Below are positions 22,488 through 30,730 of a stretch of DNA of 64,000 nucleotides, piece by piece. Source of the stretch: an uncultured Oscillospiraceae bacterium (lineage in GTDB: Bacteria; Bacillota; Clostridia; Oscillospirales; Oscillospiraceae); the NCBI GenBank assembly GCA_910579965.1, contig CAJTWF010000007.1, positions 1 to 64,000 on the forward strand, in the 5' to 3' direction. The translations under genes were made by a program, and so were the position numbers. Each line of letters begins with the position of its first letter. Position 1 is the first letter of the stretch. The notes beneath the pieces were generated by a model that worked only from the letters and a program-made list of their open reading frames with translations, made no database searches and had not been told where the DNA came from.

Positions 22488-23273
22488 TCACTCATATTTT
22501 CTCCCCAACACGTATACCGGGAGGAACAGTCCCCCCAGGATGGCCGCCAGGCTGAGAAACAGGAGGACGAGTCCCGCGGCCATCTCCGGAAACCGCAGCC
22601 GCTCCATGCCCAGCCACAGCAGGGCGAACACCGGAACCCAGCCGGCCATGGCGGCGCAGCACCAGGTCCGGGCGGCCCGCAGGATGTGGGGCCAGTTGCG
22701 GTTGTTGAAGTGTACGCCCGCCACGTTCATACGCAGGATACCGTCGCTGTAGAAGTTGATCTTGTACTGGTCATAGAAGGAGGGCAGCTTCTCCTTGGCC
22801 AAAAAGATGAAGTAGACCCCAAAGCCCGCGCCAAACAGGGACGGAAACCACAGCATCACCGCGCTGTCCGCGAAGATGGGGATCACATTCCGCAGAAAAA
22901 ACACCTCCAGGGCAAGGGCCAGGGCCGCCAGGACATACCGCCCGCCCCACATCTGGCGGTGCTTCCGCTGCCGGGCCTGCTCCTCCGCCGTCAGGTGTAG
23001 CGCGCCGCCCACCAGAGCCTCCACATCCCTCATGGGCAGGGACTGGTCCCGGGGGAGCCGCTGGCCGCTGAGGAGCTCCGTCACCGTCACGCCCAGCTCC
23101 CCCGCCAGGGGCTGCAGCAGGGCGATATCCGGCAGGCTGAGGCCCCGCTCCCACTTGCTCACCGCCTTGTCGCTGACGTACAGCCGCTCCGCCAGCTCCC
23201 TCTGGGTCAGCGCCTTCTCCCGCCGCAGCTGGAGGAGGAACTGTCCGAATTGTTCGTTGTCAATCTTGTGCAT
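22488..23273 (-). CDS. XRE regulator with C-terminal membrane domain
   Basis: This 261-residue protein has an N-terminal HTH (FGQFLLQLRREKALTQRELAERLYVSDKAVSKWERGLSLPDIALLQPLAGELGVTVTELLSGQ), a short linker and a membrane domain with about four helices: VLAALALALEVFFLRNVIPI, VMLWFPSLFGAGFGVYFIFLA, CAAMAGWVPVFALLWLG and MAAGLVLLFLSLAAILGGLFLPVYVLG. An outer or loop segment YKINFYSDGILRMNVAGVHFNNRNWPHI separates them. The layout is that of membrane-bound one-component XRE regulators. ATG 23273 follows AAGGAGG. It lies next to the Bce-type system but on its own transcript. Confidence 0.85.
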   Translation of the reverse strand: MHKIDNEQFGQFLLQLRREKALTQRELAERLYVSDKAVSKWERGLSLPDIALLQPLAGELGVTVTELLSGQRLPRDQSLPMRDVEALVGGALHLTAEEQARQRKHRQMWGGRYVLAALALALEVFFLRNVIPIFADSAVMLWFPSLFGAGFGVYFIFLAKEKLPSFYDQYKINFYSDGILRMNVAGVHFNNRNWPHILRAARTWCCAAMAGWVPVFALLWLGMERLRFPEMAAGLVLLFLSLAAILGGLFLPVYVLGRKYE

Positions 23274-23367
23274 CTGAAAGCACCTCCTTGCCGCCATGGT
23301 AGCACAGCCCCCGCGCCTCTGGCAACCGACTGGCAGTAGAGTCCTGTATTTGCAAGGCTCTCCGGCC

Positions 23368-24354
23368 TCACTCCACCTCCAGGTAGGGCCGGGCCAGACC
23401 GATGGTCACCCGGGTGCCCCGGCCGGGCTCGGAGTCCACGGCGATGGTGTGGCCCAGCCGGCGGCAGATCTGGCGGCACAGATAGAGACCAATGCCCGTG
23501 GCCCGCTTGTCCATGCGGCCGTTGCAGCCGGTGAAGCCCCGATCGAAGATCCGGGGCAGGTCCTCCGGCGCGATGCCCACCCCGTTGTCCTCCACCATGA
23601 GCCAGTTCCCCTCGGTCCAGACCGTGACGCGGCCCCCGGGGGTGTACTTCACCGCGTTGGAGAGCACCTGCTCCACCACCAGCTGGAGCCACTTCTCGTC
23701 CGTCAGCACCCGCAGCTCCGTCTCCCGCAGCTCCAGGGACACCTTCCCCCGGATGAAGAGGGGGGCGTACCGCCGGACCGCCTGACGGAGGATAGGGTCC
23801 AGGGGCTGCTCCCGGATGAGGTAGTCCGTGGCGCTGCCGCCCAGGCGGAGATAGCTGAGCACCAGCTCCACGTACCGCTCCACCCGGAACAGCTCCGCCT
23901 CCAGCTCCCGTCCCCGCTGGGAGGGGTCCTCCTGGAGCATGAGGCCCATGGCGGCAATGGGGGTCTTGATCTGGTGGACCCACATGGTGTAGTAGTCCGC
24001 CGCCTCCCGGGCCCGGGCGTCGGAGGCGGAGGCGATGGTCCGGCGGGTCTCGTCCAGCTCCAGCAGCAGCGCGTGGAAGGCCTCCTCCTTCATCCCCTCC
24101 GGCTCCGGCAGCTGGTCCATGGTCAGGGCGGCCCGGCCCCGCAGCGCCTCCAGGGCCCGGACCTTCCGGGACCAGCGGAGGAGGTCCGCCAGACCGAAGG
24201 CCAGCACCGCCGCCAGAGACAGCCCGCCGCCGTACCACGCCGCCTCCGCAGGCAGGTCATAGAGCCACAGCACGGCGGCGAACAGCCCCGTACACAGACC
24301 CAGCAGGACCAGAAGCCATATTTTCTCCTTCAAATATCCCCAGAAAAATCTCAT
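23368..24354 (-). CDS. Bce-type intramembrane-sensing histidine kinase
   Basis: This 328-residue kinase has two N-terminal helices with almost no outer loop (IWLLVLLGLCTGLFAAVLWL and YGGGLSLAAVLAFGLADLL), the hallmark of intramembrane-sensing kinases that read a BceAB transporter. The H box is YYTMWVHQIKTPIAAM. The ATPase boxes are QVLSNAVKYTPGG (N), VEDNGVGIAPEDLPRIFDRGF (G1) and KRATGIGLYLCRQI (G2). The start ATG 24354 is likely; an in-frame GTG at 24381 is an alternative. It lies 61 bp after the response-regulator gene and across from the bceAB genes. Confidence 0.9.
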   Translation of the reverse strand: MRFFWGYLKEKIWLLVLLGLCTGLFAAVLWLYDLPAEAAWYGGGLSLAAVLAFGLADLLRWSRKVRALEALRGRAALTMDQLPEPEGMKEEAFHALLLELDETRRTIASASDARAREAADYYTMWVHQIKTPIAAMGLMLQEDPSQRGRELEAELFRVERYVELVLSYLRLGGSATDYLIREQPLDPILRQAVRRYAPLFIRGKVSLELRETELRVLTDEKWLQLVVEQVLSNAVKYTPGGRVTVWTEGNWLMVEDNGVGIAPEDLPRIFDRGFTGCNGRMDKRATGIGLYLCRQICRRLGHTIAVDSEPGRGTRVTIGLARPYLEVE

Positions 24355-24415
24355 AAGCGCCTCGTTTTTCCGCGTCTCCACGCCCTTGCTTTGAAAAAGG
24401 AAAGCCTTAACCGCG

Positions 24416-25087
24416 TCACTCGATCTGATAGCCCAGGCCCTTCCGGGTGCGGATGAACTCCGTCAGCCCCAGCCCCTCCAGCTTCCGCCGCAGCCGGGTC
24501 ATATTCACGGTCAGGGTGTTCTCGTCCACAAAGCTGTCCGTCTCCCACAGCTTGCGCATGAGGGTGTCCCGGGACACGGTGCGCCCCTTCTGCTCCAGCA
24601 GCACCTGGAGGATGCGGTACTCGTTGCGGGTCAGCTCCAGCTTCTGCCCCTGGTAGGTCAGGGTGTTGTCCCCCGTGTCCAGCACCGCCCCCCGGCTCTC
24701 CAGCAGGGGCGATGCGCCGCCGAAATCGTAGGTCCGCCGCAGCAGGGCCTGGACCTTGGCGGAGAGCACCTCCAGGTCAAAGGGCTTGGGGATGAAGTCG
24801 TCCCCGCCCATGTTCATGGCCATGACAATGTTCATGTTGTCGGAGGCGGAGGAGAGGAAGATAATAGGGATGCGGCTGAGCTTGCGGATCTCCGCGCACC
24901 AGTGGTATCCGTTGCGGTAGGGCAGGCCGATGTCCAGCAGGACCAGATGGGGCGCGAAGGCGGTAAACTCCTCTATCACACGGGTCAGGTCCCCGGCCCG
25001 CCGCGCCTCCCAGCCCCAGGAGCTGATATGCTTGGCCACCGCGCCGGCAATGGCGTCGTCGTCCTCCACCAGGAAAATCTTGTACAT
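24416..25087 (-). CDS. OmpR-family response regulator (BceR-like)
   Basis: This 223-residue protein has an N-terminal receiver: YKIFLVEDDDAIAGAV with the acidic pocket, phosphoacceptor Asp in HLVLLDIGLP, Thr/Ser position in IIFLSSASD and Lys in GGDDFIPKPF. A C-terminal winged helix follows (LDTGDNTLTYQGQKLELTRNEYRILQVLLEQKGRTVSRDTLMRKLWETDSFVDENTLTVNMTRLRRKLEGLG). It is transcribed divergently from bceAB and should activate it through the dyad sites at 25263-25304. ATG 25087 follows GGAGGCGC. Confidence 0.92.
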   Translation of the reverse strand: MYKIFLVEDDDAIAGAVAKHISSWGWEARRAGDLTRVIEEFTAFAPHLVLLDIGLPYRNGYHWCAEIRKLSRIPIIFLSSASDNMNIVMAMNMGGDDFIPKPFDLEVLSAKVQALLRRTYDFGGASPLLESRGAVLDTGDNTLTYQGQKLELTRNEYRILQVLLEQKGRTVSRDTLMRKLWETDSFVDENTLTVNMTRLRRKLEGLGLTEFIRTRKGLGYQIE

Positions 25088-25262
25088 GGCAGCGCCTCCG
25101 TTCGTTGGGTTGTGGGGTGCAAAAGAGCATCCTCCGCCGTTCGGCCGAGGGGGAGCGGGGCGGGCCGCCTTTGCAGCCGCCGGTCTCCGCCGTGATTTCT
25201 GCGCCTCTATCATACCTCTTTCAGCGGCGGATGGCAAGGGGCTTGCGGGCGGACGCGGGAAT

Positions 25263-25336
25263 CTTACAGCATTGTAAGGTTCCCGCCTGTTTTGTAAGGT
25301 AAAACGATGGAACGGCGGCGGGCGATGGGGTATAAT
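25263..25336 (+). promoter_or_regulatory. bceAB promoter with BceR-like dyads
   Basis: CTTACA-gcat-TGTAAG (25263-25278) and TTTTGTAAGGTAAAA (25290-25304) are dyads containing TGTAA, as in Bce boxes. A perfect TATAAT at 25331-25336 lacks a good -35 (tggaac at 25308-25313), consistent with dependence on a response regulator bound upstream. Confidence 0.6.
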
Positions 25337-25371
25337 GGGACCTGCAAACAAGCCCAAGGAGGTAACAAGAT

Positions 25372-26139
25372 ATGCCAATCCTGCAAGTCAGCGACCTCAA
25401 GAAGGTCTACACCACCCGCTTCGGGGGCCAGCAGGTCCATGCCCTGGTCAATGTCAACTTCGCGGTGGAGGCCGGGGAATACGTGGCCATCATGGGGGAG
25501 TCCGGCTCCGGCAAGACCACCCTGCTCAACATCCTGGCCGCTCTGGACAAGCCCACCAGCGGGGAGGTGCTGCTGGACGGAAAGAATATAGTCACCATCC
25601 GGGAGCGGGAGCTCGCCGCCTTCCGCCGGGACCATCTGGGGTTCGTGTTCCAGGACTTCAATCTCCTGGACACCTTCTCCATCCAGGACAACATCCTCCT
25701 GCCCCTGGTGCTGGCGGGGAAGCGGTTCCAGGAGATGGAGCGGCTGCTGCTGCCCCTGGCCCGCCGCCTGGGTCTCCAGGACCTGCTGAAAAAATACCCC
25801 TACGAGGTCTCCGGCGGCCAGAAGCAGCGCACGGCGGTGGCCCGGGCCCTCATCACCGAGCCCCGCATCGTCCTGGCCGACGAGCCCACCGGGGCCCTGG
25901 ACAGCAAGGCCACGGACAGCCTCCTGGGCCTCTTTGACCAGGTGAACGCCGAGGGCCAGACCATCCTCATGGTCACCCACTCCACCAAGGCCGCCAGCCA
26001 CGCCAAGCGGGTCCTGTTCATCCGGGACGGCGAGGTGTTCCACCAGATCTACAAGGGCGTCAGCTCCACGGAGGAGATGTATCAGAAGATCTCCGACACC
26101 CTGACGCTCCTGGCCGCGGGAGGGAACGACAATGGGTAA
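25372..26139 (+). CDS. BceA-type ABC transporter ATP-binding protein
   Basis: This 255-residue ATPase of the MacB/LolD-like group has Walker A GESGSGKTTLLN, Q-loop FQDFNLLDTFS, signature VSGGQKQRTAVARAL, Walker B RIVLADEPTGALD and H-loop MVTHSTKAAS. Proteins of this group power peptide-antibiotic resistance transporters that release lipid II-cycle intermediates from bacitracin-like drugs. The start follows AAGGAGG. It overlaps the permease gene by 8 bp. Together with the divergent kinase and regulator it forms a complete sensing and detoxification module. Confidence 0.92.
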   Translation: MPILQVSDLKKVYTTRFGGQQVHALVNVNFAVEAGEYVAIMGESGSGKTTLLNILAALDKPTSGEVLLDGKNIVTIRERELAAFRRDHLGFVFQDFNLLDTFSIQDNILLPLVLAGKRFQEMERLLLPLARRLGLQDLLKKYPYEVSGGQKQRTAVARALITEPRIVLADEPTGALDSKATDSLLGLFDQVNAEGQTILMVTHSTKAASHAKRVLFIRDGEVFHQIYKGVSSTEEMYQKISDTLTLLAAGGNDNG

Positions 26140-28204
26140 TTCCTCTCTTTTCCCCAAGCTGGCCTTCCAGAGCATCCGCAACAACCGGAAATTCTACCTC
26201 CCCTATATCCTGGCCCTCATCGGGAACGTGGCGGCGGTGTATATCATGACTGCCCTGGTGAGCGATCCGGGCGTGAAGGATATCGTCCCTGGCCGGCCCA
26301 ACGCGTATATGTACGTGGAGGCCTTCATGTCCATCGGCATGGTCATCGCCTTCTTGTTCTCCTTCATCTTTGTGAACTACATCAACGGCTTTCTCATGAA
26401 GCAGCGGAAAAAGGAGCTGGGATTGTACAACATCCTGGGCATGGGCAAGCGCCATATCGCCCTGGTGCTGGTGTACGAGACCCTGTACGTGGGCGCGGCG
26501 GGCATCCTGGGCGGACTGGCCGCGGGGCTGGTCCTTCACAAGCTGGTGAACCTGTGCCTGCACAAGATGCTTTTCATGCCCGCGCCCTTTGGGTTCTATA
26601 TCTCCTGGTCCGGCATGGCCCTCACAGCGGGCATGTTCTCCGGGATGCTGCTGCTGGTGCTGCTGGGCAACCTGAACAAGGTCCGCCTGTCCAAGCCCAT
26701 CGAGCTGCTCCACAGCGCCAGCGCCGGGGAGCGGGAGCCCAAGACCCGGTGGCTCATGACCCTTCTGGGCGTCCTCGCCCTGGGGACCGGCTACTATATC
26801 GCCATCTCCACCCGCACCGGCGTGGACGCGCTCATGCTCTACTTTGTGGCGGTGTTTCTGGTGATCGTGGGCACCTACTGCCTGTTCACGGCGGTGAGCA
26901 TCTTTGTGCTCAAGGCCCTGCGGCGCAGCAAGCGGTTTTACTATCAGACCAGCCACTTCATCGGCGTGTCCGGTATGCTCCACCGCATGAAGCAGAACGC
27001 CATGGGCCTGGCCAACATCTGCATCCTGTGCACCATGGTGATGGTCATGCTCTCCGGCACCCTGTCCCTGTACCTGGGCACGGAGGATATTGTCCGTGCC
27101 CAGTATCCCGGGGACGTCAATGTGGCCGTGCGCTACTTCCCCCGGCCCACGGCGGACAGCGGGGAGGACTGGACCCCCTTTGACCCGGAGGCCATGCTGT
27201 CCCTCCAGACGGGCTTTATTGAGAGCCAGGGCCTGGCCGTCACTAATGTGGACACGTACACCCGGTTCACCTTTGGCGCAGGGCTGCTGAAGGACGGAAC
27301 CTACTCCACGGACAGATTCGCCCAGGACGCCGCGGGGGCCGTCGTCTCCATCACCTGCATCACCCAGGAGCAGTACAACAAAACCGCCGGGGATTCGCTC
27401 TCCCTTGAGGAGGGGGAGATTGCCGCCTACGGCGTGGAGGGCGGCGAGATAACCATCCGCTGGGTCATCCCCGGGGAGGGACGGGAGGTGGACCGCTCCA
27501 CCCTGCCCATTGTCCGGAAGCTCCGGCGCAACCCCACCCAGGACCCGCAGATCGCCCAGATGGTGACCATCGTGGTGCGGGACGAGGCGGCGGTGACCGC
27601 GCTGTGGGAGAAGCAGGCGGCGGCCTATGTGGACGACTGGTCCGCCCTGCACTGGTGCGCCGCGATTGACGTGGACGGCAGCGAGGAGGCGCTCTACCAG
27701 ATGCAGAGCCGGTACATGGAGGCCATCGAGGACAGCAGCTTCTACAACGGCACGGGCAGCTGGCACGCCTGCGCCTGGAACCTGCGCTCCGACGGCGCGG
27801 CGGAGAGCCGCGCCATGGCGGGCGGATTCCTGTTCCTGGGCGTCTTCTTAGGGTTCATCTTCCTGATGGCCACGGTGCTGATTATCTACTACAAGCAAAT
27901 CAGCGAGGGCTATGAGGACAAGGCGCGATTCGAGATCATGCAGAAGGTGGGCCTGAGCCGCAGCGAGGTCAAGAGGGCCATCCACAGCCAGATCCTCATG
28001 GTGTTCTTCCTGCCCATCGCCGTGGCGGCCATCCATATTGTCTTTGACTTCAACATGGTGGAGAAGCTGCTGACCCTGCTCTTCCTCAACAACACAGCCC
28101 TCACGGCCCTGTGTACCCTGGGCACGGTGCTGGTGTTCTTCCTGGTGTACGGCGTGGTGTACCTGCTGACGGCCCGGACCTACTACAAGATCGTGGAGAG
28201 GTGA
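26132..28204 (+). CDS. BceB-type ABC transporter permease
   Basis: This 690-residue protein has the 10-helix BceB layout: four helices at the N-terminus, two in the middle (near residues 205-255), and a large outer domain between about residues 310 and 550 (PGDVNVAVRYFPRP ... DDWSALHWCAAIDVDG) inserted before the last FtsX-like helices (MAGGFLFLGVFLGFIFLMATVLIIYYKQISEGYEDKARFEIMQKVGLSRSEVK). The large outer domain is where peptide or lipid II complexes are recognised and where the partner kinase senses flux. It overlaps bceA by 8 bp and is followed by two tiny hydrophobic ORFs. Confidence 0.92.
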   Translation: MGNSSLFPKLAFQSIRNNRKFYLPYILALIGNVAAVYIMTALVSDPGVKDIVPGRPNAYMYVEAFMSIGMVIAFLFSFIFVNYINGFLMKQRKKELGLYNILGMGKRHIALVLVYETLYVGAAGILGGLAAGLVLHKLVNLCLHKMLFMPAPFGFYISWSGMALTAGMFSGMLLLVLLGNLNKVRLSKPIELLHSASAGEREPKTRWLMTLLGVLALGTGYYIAISTRTGVDALMLYFVAVFLVIVGTYCLFTAVSIFVLKALRRSKRFYYQTSHFIGVSGMLHRMKQNAMGLANICILCTMVMVMLSGTLSLYLGTEDIVRAQYPGDVNVAVRYFPRPTADSGEDWTPFDPEAMLSLQTGFIESQGLAVTNVDTYTRFTFGAGLLKDGTYSTDRFAQDAAGAVVSITCITQEQYNKTAGDSLSLEEGEIAAYGVEGGEITIRWVIPGEGREVDRSTLPIVRKLRRNPTQDPQIAQMVTIVVRDEAAVTALWEKQAAAYVDDWSALHWCAAIDVDGSEEALYQMQSRYMEAIEDSSFYNGTGSWHACAWNLRSDGAAESRAMAGGFLFLGVFLGFIFLMATVLIIYYKQISEGYEDKARFEIMQKVGLSRSEVKRAIHSQILMVFFLPIAVAAIHIVFDFNMVEKLLTLLFLNNTALTALCTLGTVLVFFLVYGVVYLLTARTYYKIVER

Positions 28205-28208
28205 GGGC

Positions 28209-28337
28209 ATGAAAAAACGGACCGTGCTCCTCCTGGCGGCGGCGCTGCTGCTGGGGAGCTTGCTCAACCGGTTCCGGAGGGGCCGGCGGAGCGCCCGGAG
28301 GGCCTCCGTCCCGGCGCACCGGACAAATGACAGATAA
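28209..28337 (+). CDS. Possible 42-residue hydrophobic small protein
   Basis: An ATG 4 bp after the bceB stop, with GAGAGGTGAGGG as a plausible ribosome-binding site, opens a 42-codon frame. It encodes a signal/anchor-like MKKRTVLLLAAALLLGSLLN followed by a very basic tail (RFRRGRRSARRASVPAHRTNDR). It is too short for ordinary gene calling and has no known family that I can name. Position and RBS support translation; conservation was not checked. Confidence 0.4.
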   Translation: MKKRTVLLLAAALLLGSLLNRFRRGRRSARRASVPAHRTNDR

Positions 28338-28352
28338 AAAGGAGGGTTCAGA

Positions 28353-28583
28353 ATGGACCGCGTGGATATCCTGTTAGTCTTTGGAATGCTGTGCCTCATG
28401 GCCGGCACGCTGCTCCTGGGGTTCAGCCGTCCCCTGTGGTGGATGCTCCACCAGCGCCGTCCCGACGGCGGCCGGGACGCGCCCCGGTACCAGTGGGCCC
28501 TGCGGGCCCCGGGCCTGCTGCTGCTGGCCGCAGCCGCCGGCGTGATCGTCATGAGCGTGACCAACTCGTTCGTGTTTCAATAG
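28353..28583 (+). CDS. Two-helix small membrane protein after bceB
   Basis: This 76-residue protein has two membrane helices (ILLVFGMLCLMAGTLLLGF and APGLLLLAAAAGVIVMSVTNSFVF) joined by a basic loop (HQRRPDGGRDAPRYQWALR). The RBS AAAGGAGGG is strong. It follows the 42-codon ORF by 15 bp and ends before a large hairpin, so it is probably the last gene of the bceAB transcript. Function is unknown; it could be an accessory subunit or an unrelated small protein. Confidence 0.65.
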   Translation: MDRVDILLVFGMLCLMAGTLLLGFSRPLWWMLHQRRPDGGRDAPRYQWALRAPGLLLLAAAAGVIVMSVTNSFVFQ

Positions 28584-28590
28584 CGCATAG

Positions 28591-28627
28591 CCCAGGGCCG
28601 CCGGGAGCGCTTCCGGCGGCCCTGGGC
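28591..28627 (+). terminator. Large GC hairpin closing the bce transcript
   Basis: A 14-bp perfect stem (CCCAGGGCCGCCGG / CCGGCGGCCCTGGG) with an 8-nt loop. There is no U-tract after it, so termination may be Rho-assisted or weak. Confidence 0.5.
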
Positions 28628-28643
28628 CGTCCGGCGGATGGGG

Positions 28644-28671
28644 TTGACATTGCTTCAGCTGGTGATATACT
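28644..28671 (+). promoter_or_regulatory. Promoter of the traX-like gene
   Basis: TTGACA at 28644-28649 and TATACT at 28666-28671, with a 16-bp spacer. Confidence 0.7.
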
Positions 28672-28704
28672 TAAAAATAACTACAGGAAAGAGAGGCGCT
28701 TCCC

Positions 28705-29436
28705 ATGACGCTGGAAAACTGCAAAATCCTCAACAGGGATCAGATCAAGCTGCTGGCCGTCGTCACCATGACCCTCAACCACTTCGCCCACGTGTTCCTG
28801 ACGCCGGGGACCGTCCTGTGCGAGGTCCTCCAGGATATTGGCTACTTCACGGCCATGACCATGTGCTTCTTCCTGGTGGAGGGATACCGCTATACCCGCT
28901 CCAGGAGGGATTACGCCAGGCGGCTGCTGGCGTTCGCCATCCTCTCCCAGGTCCCCTACGTGCTGGCCCTGGGGATCTACCAGCTCAACGTGCTGTTCAC
29001 CCTGCTGATCTGCTTTCTCATCCTGTGCCTCATGGACAGCGCCATGGCGCCCTGGAAGCGGAGACTGTCCATCTTCGGGCTGTTTCTCGTCTCCTGCGCC
29101 TGCGACTGGTCCTTCATGCTGCCCATGGGGGCCGTTCTGCTCAAGCGGGGGGAGGGACAGCCCCGCCGCCAGGTCCTGGCCTACGCCGCGGTGGCCGGGG
29201 TCTTCTGGCTGCTGTACATCCCGGGGTACATGGACGCCGGCGTGGGCAGCGCCCTTCTCCACAGCTTTTACGCCACACTGGGGATCGCCGCCTCTGCGGC
29301 GGCGGTGCTGGTTTTCTACAACGGCAGGCGCTCCCAGCGGCGGGGCCCCCTCAGCAAGTGGTTCTTTTACATCTATTACCCGGCCCATATCACGGCTCTG
29401 TGGCTTATCCGCATAGCGGTCCAGCGGGCGGCGTAA
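28705..29436 (+). CDS. TraX family membrane protein
   Basis: This 243-residue protein has about seven membrane helices. TraX features include LNRDQIKLLAVVTMTLNHFAHVF near the N-terminus, FFLVEGYRYTRSRRDYARRLLAFAILSQVPY, and a C-terminal KWFFYIYYPAHITALWLIRI. Plasmid TraX acetylates pilin; chromosomal homologues in gut Firmicutes are common and are presumed O-acyltransferase-like proteins of unknown substrate. Nothing in the neighbourhood suggests conjugation. It is monocistronic, with its own promoter and terminator. Confidence 0.88.
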   Translation: MTLENCKILNRDQIKLLAVVTMTLNHFAHVFLTPGTVLCEVLQDIGYFTAMTMCFFLVEGYRYTRSRRDYARRLLAFAILSQVPYVLALGIYQLNVLFTLLICFLILCLMDSAMAPWKRRLSIFGLFLVSCACDWSFMLPMGAVLLKRGEGQPRRQVLAYAAVAGVFWLLYIPGYMDAGVGSALLHSFYATLGIAASAAAVLVFYNGRRSQRRGPLSKWFFYIYYPAHITALWLIRIAVQRAA

Positions 29437-29446
29437 CCAGAACAAA

Positions 29447-29497
29447 CCCGGCGCGGAGGCCAGAAAGCCTGCCCTCCGCGCCGGGGTCTCTTTTTTT
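29447..29497 (+). terminator. Terminator of the traX-like gene
   Basis: A 13-bp stem (CCCGGCGCGGAGG / CCTCCGCGCCGGG), a 13-nt loop and a long T-run at 29487-29497. It lies between convergent genes. Confidence 0.85.
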
Positions 29498-29506
29498 GGG
29501 GAGGAT

Positions 29507-30544
29507 TTACCGCAGGAGGATCCGGGCCCCGCCCTCGTAGGGCTGGATCTCGCCGATGCGCTGGGCGCTGGGGACGTTTCCCGTCAGGTCACGGAGGAGC
29601 GCGTCCGCGTCGTCCCGGTCCACGGCGATGAGCAGGCCGCCGGCGGTCTGGGGGTCAAAGAGCACGTCCTGCTTGTACAGGGGGGTGTCCCCCATGTCCA
29701 CGGAGGACTGGGCGAAGGTGCGGTTGCGGTACATGCCCTCGGGCAGCACGCCCATCTTGGCCAGCTCCAGGGCCTCCGGGATCATGTCCACCTGGTCCAC
29801 ATGGACCACCGCCTGCATATCGCTGCCCTGGGCCATCTCCAGCAGGTGGCCCATGAGGGCGAAGCCGGTGACGTCGGTGCAGGCGTGGACCCGGTACCTG
29901 ACCATACTATCCCGGGCGCTCTTGTTCAGGGTGGTCATCAGGCGGCAGGCCAGCTCGATGCCCTCCGGGGAGGCCAGCTCCCCCTTGTGGGCGGTGGACA
30001 GCACGCCGATGCCCAGGGGCTTGGTCAGCAGCAGCACGTCCCCGGCCTGGGCCCCGCTGTTGGTCAGCACCCGGTCCGGGTGGACAAATCCGGTCACCGC
30101 CAGGCCGTACTTGGGCTCGTCGTCAAAGATGCTGTGGCCGCCGGTGATGAGGCAGCCCGCCTCATACACCTTGTCGTACCCGCCCCGGAGCATCTGGTGG
30201 ACCGCCTCGCCGGGCATGTCCTTGGGCACGCACATGAGATTCAGGGCCAGCTTGGGCTCGCCGCCCATGGCGTACACGTCGCTCAGGGCGTTGGTGGCCG
30301 CGATCTGTCCGAAGAGGTAGGGATCGTCGGCGATGGGGGGGAAGAAGTCCACGGTCTGCACCAGGGCCAGCTCGTCGCTGACCCGGTATACCGACGCGTC
30401 GTCGCTCTTGTCGAATCCCACCAGCAGGTTGGGATCGCTATGTACCTTGATGCCGTCCAGCAGCTGGGCCAGCACCCCGGCCCCCACCTTGGCCCCGCAG
30501 CCGGCGCACTTGGCCAGCTTGGTCAGCTTTACTTCATTTTCCAT
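29507..30544 (-). CDS. selD: Selenide, water dikinase
   Basis: This 345-residue enzyme makes selenophosphate from selenide and ATP. The active-site motif is KCAGCGAKVG near residue 15, with Cys (not selenocysteine) and the essential Lys three residues later. ATP-binding features are DDASVYRVSDELALVQTVDFFPPIADDPYLFGQIAATNALSDVYAMGG, a GGHS motif (CLITGGHSI) and DVTGFALMGHLLEM. It is the last gene of the minus-strand set mnmA-yqeC-yqeB-selD, separated from yqeB by 139 bp that hold two A/T hairpin repeats. Selenophosphate could feed selenocysteine, selenouridine in tRNA or the labile selenium of molybdenum hydroxylases; the last fits yqeB and yqeC. Confidence 0.95.
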   Translation of the reverse strand: MENEVKLTKLAKCAGCGAKVGAGVLAQLLDGIKVHSDPNLLVGFDKSDDASVYRVSDELALVQTVDFFPPIADDPYLFGQIAATNALSDVYAMGGEPKLALNLMCVPKDMPGEAVHQMLRGGYDKVYEAGCLITGGHSIFDDEPKYGLAVTGFVHPDRVLTNSGAQAGDVLLLTKPLGIGVLSTAHKGELASPEGIELACRLMTTLNKSARDSMVRYRVHACTDVTGFALMGHLLEMAQGSDMQAVVHVDQVDMIPEALELAKMGVLPEGMYRNRTFAQSSVDMGDTPLYKQDVLFDPQTAGGLLIAVDRDDADALLRDLTGNVPSAQRIGEIQPYEGGARILLR

Positions 30545-30570
30545 AAATCCTCCGGTTTTTCTCTGTTTTC

Positions 30571-30613
30571 TTCTTCTTTTTCTTGAAAGAAAAAGAAGCA
30601 AAAAGAACTTCAG
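30571..30613 (-). repeat. A/T hairpin repeat, copy A
   Basis: An almost pure purine/pyrimidine hairpin (CTTCTTTTTCTT / AAGAAAAAGAAG). Read on the minus strand it begins CTGAAGTTCTTTTTGCTTC, matching copies B (30684-30730) and C (58289-58334). It points toward copy B in inverted orientation. Confidence 0.6.
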
Positions 30614-30683
30614 ACGTGGTCGACGGACTGCCGGCGCATAGGCAAGGCCGCGATGGAGCCGCCGGCAGCCTGTGGAAACGCCT

Positions 30684-30730
30684 CTAAAGTTTTTCTTTTG
30701 CTTCTTTTCTTTGCTGACAAAGAAAAGAAG
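30684..30730 (+). repeat. A/T hairpin repeat, copy B
   Basis: Begins CTAAAGTTTTTCTTTTGC and forms the hairpin CTTCTTTTCTTTG-ctga-CAAAGAAAAGAAG. It is inverted relative to copy A across a 70-bp spacer. The stop codon and last ~16 codons of yqeB lie inside it. Confidence 0.65.

Noticed and set aside
29507..30544. Selenocysteine codon in selD
   Set aside because: The active-site position is an ordinary Cys codon; no in-frame TGA is present.
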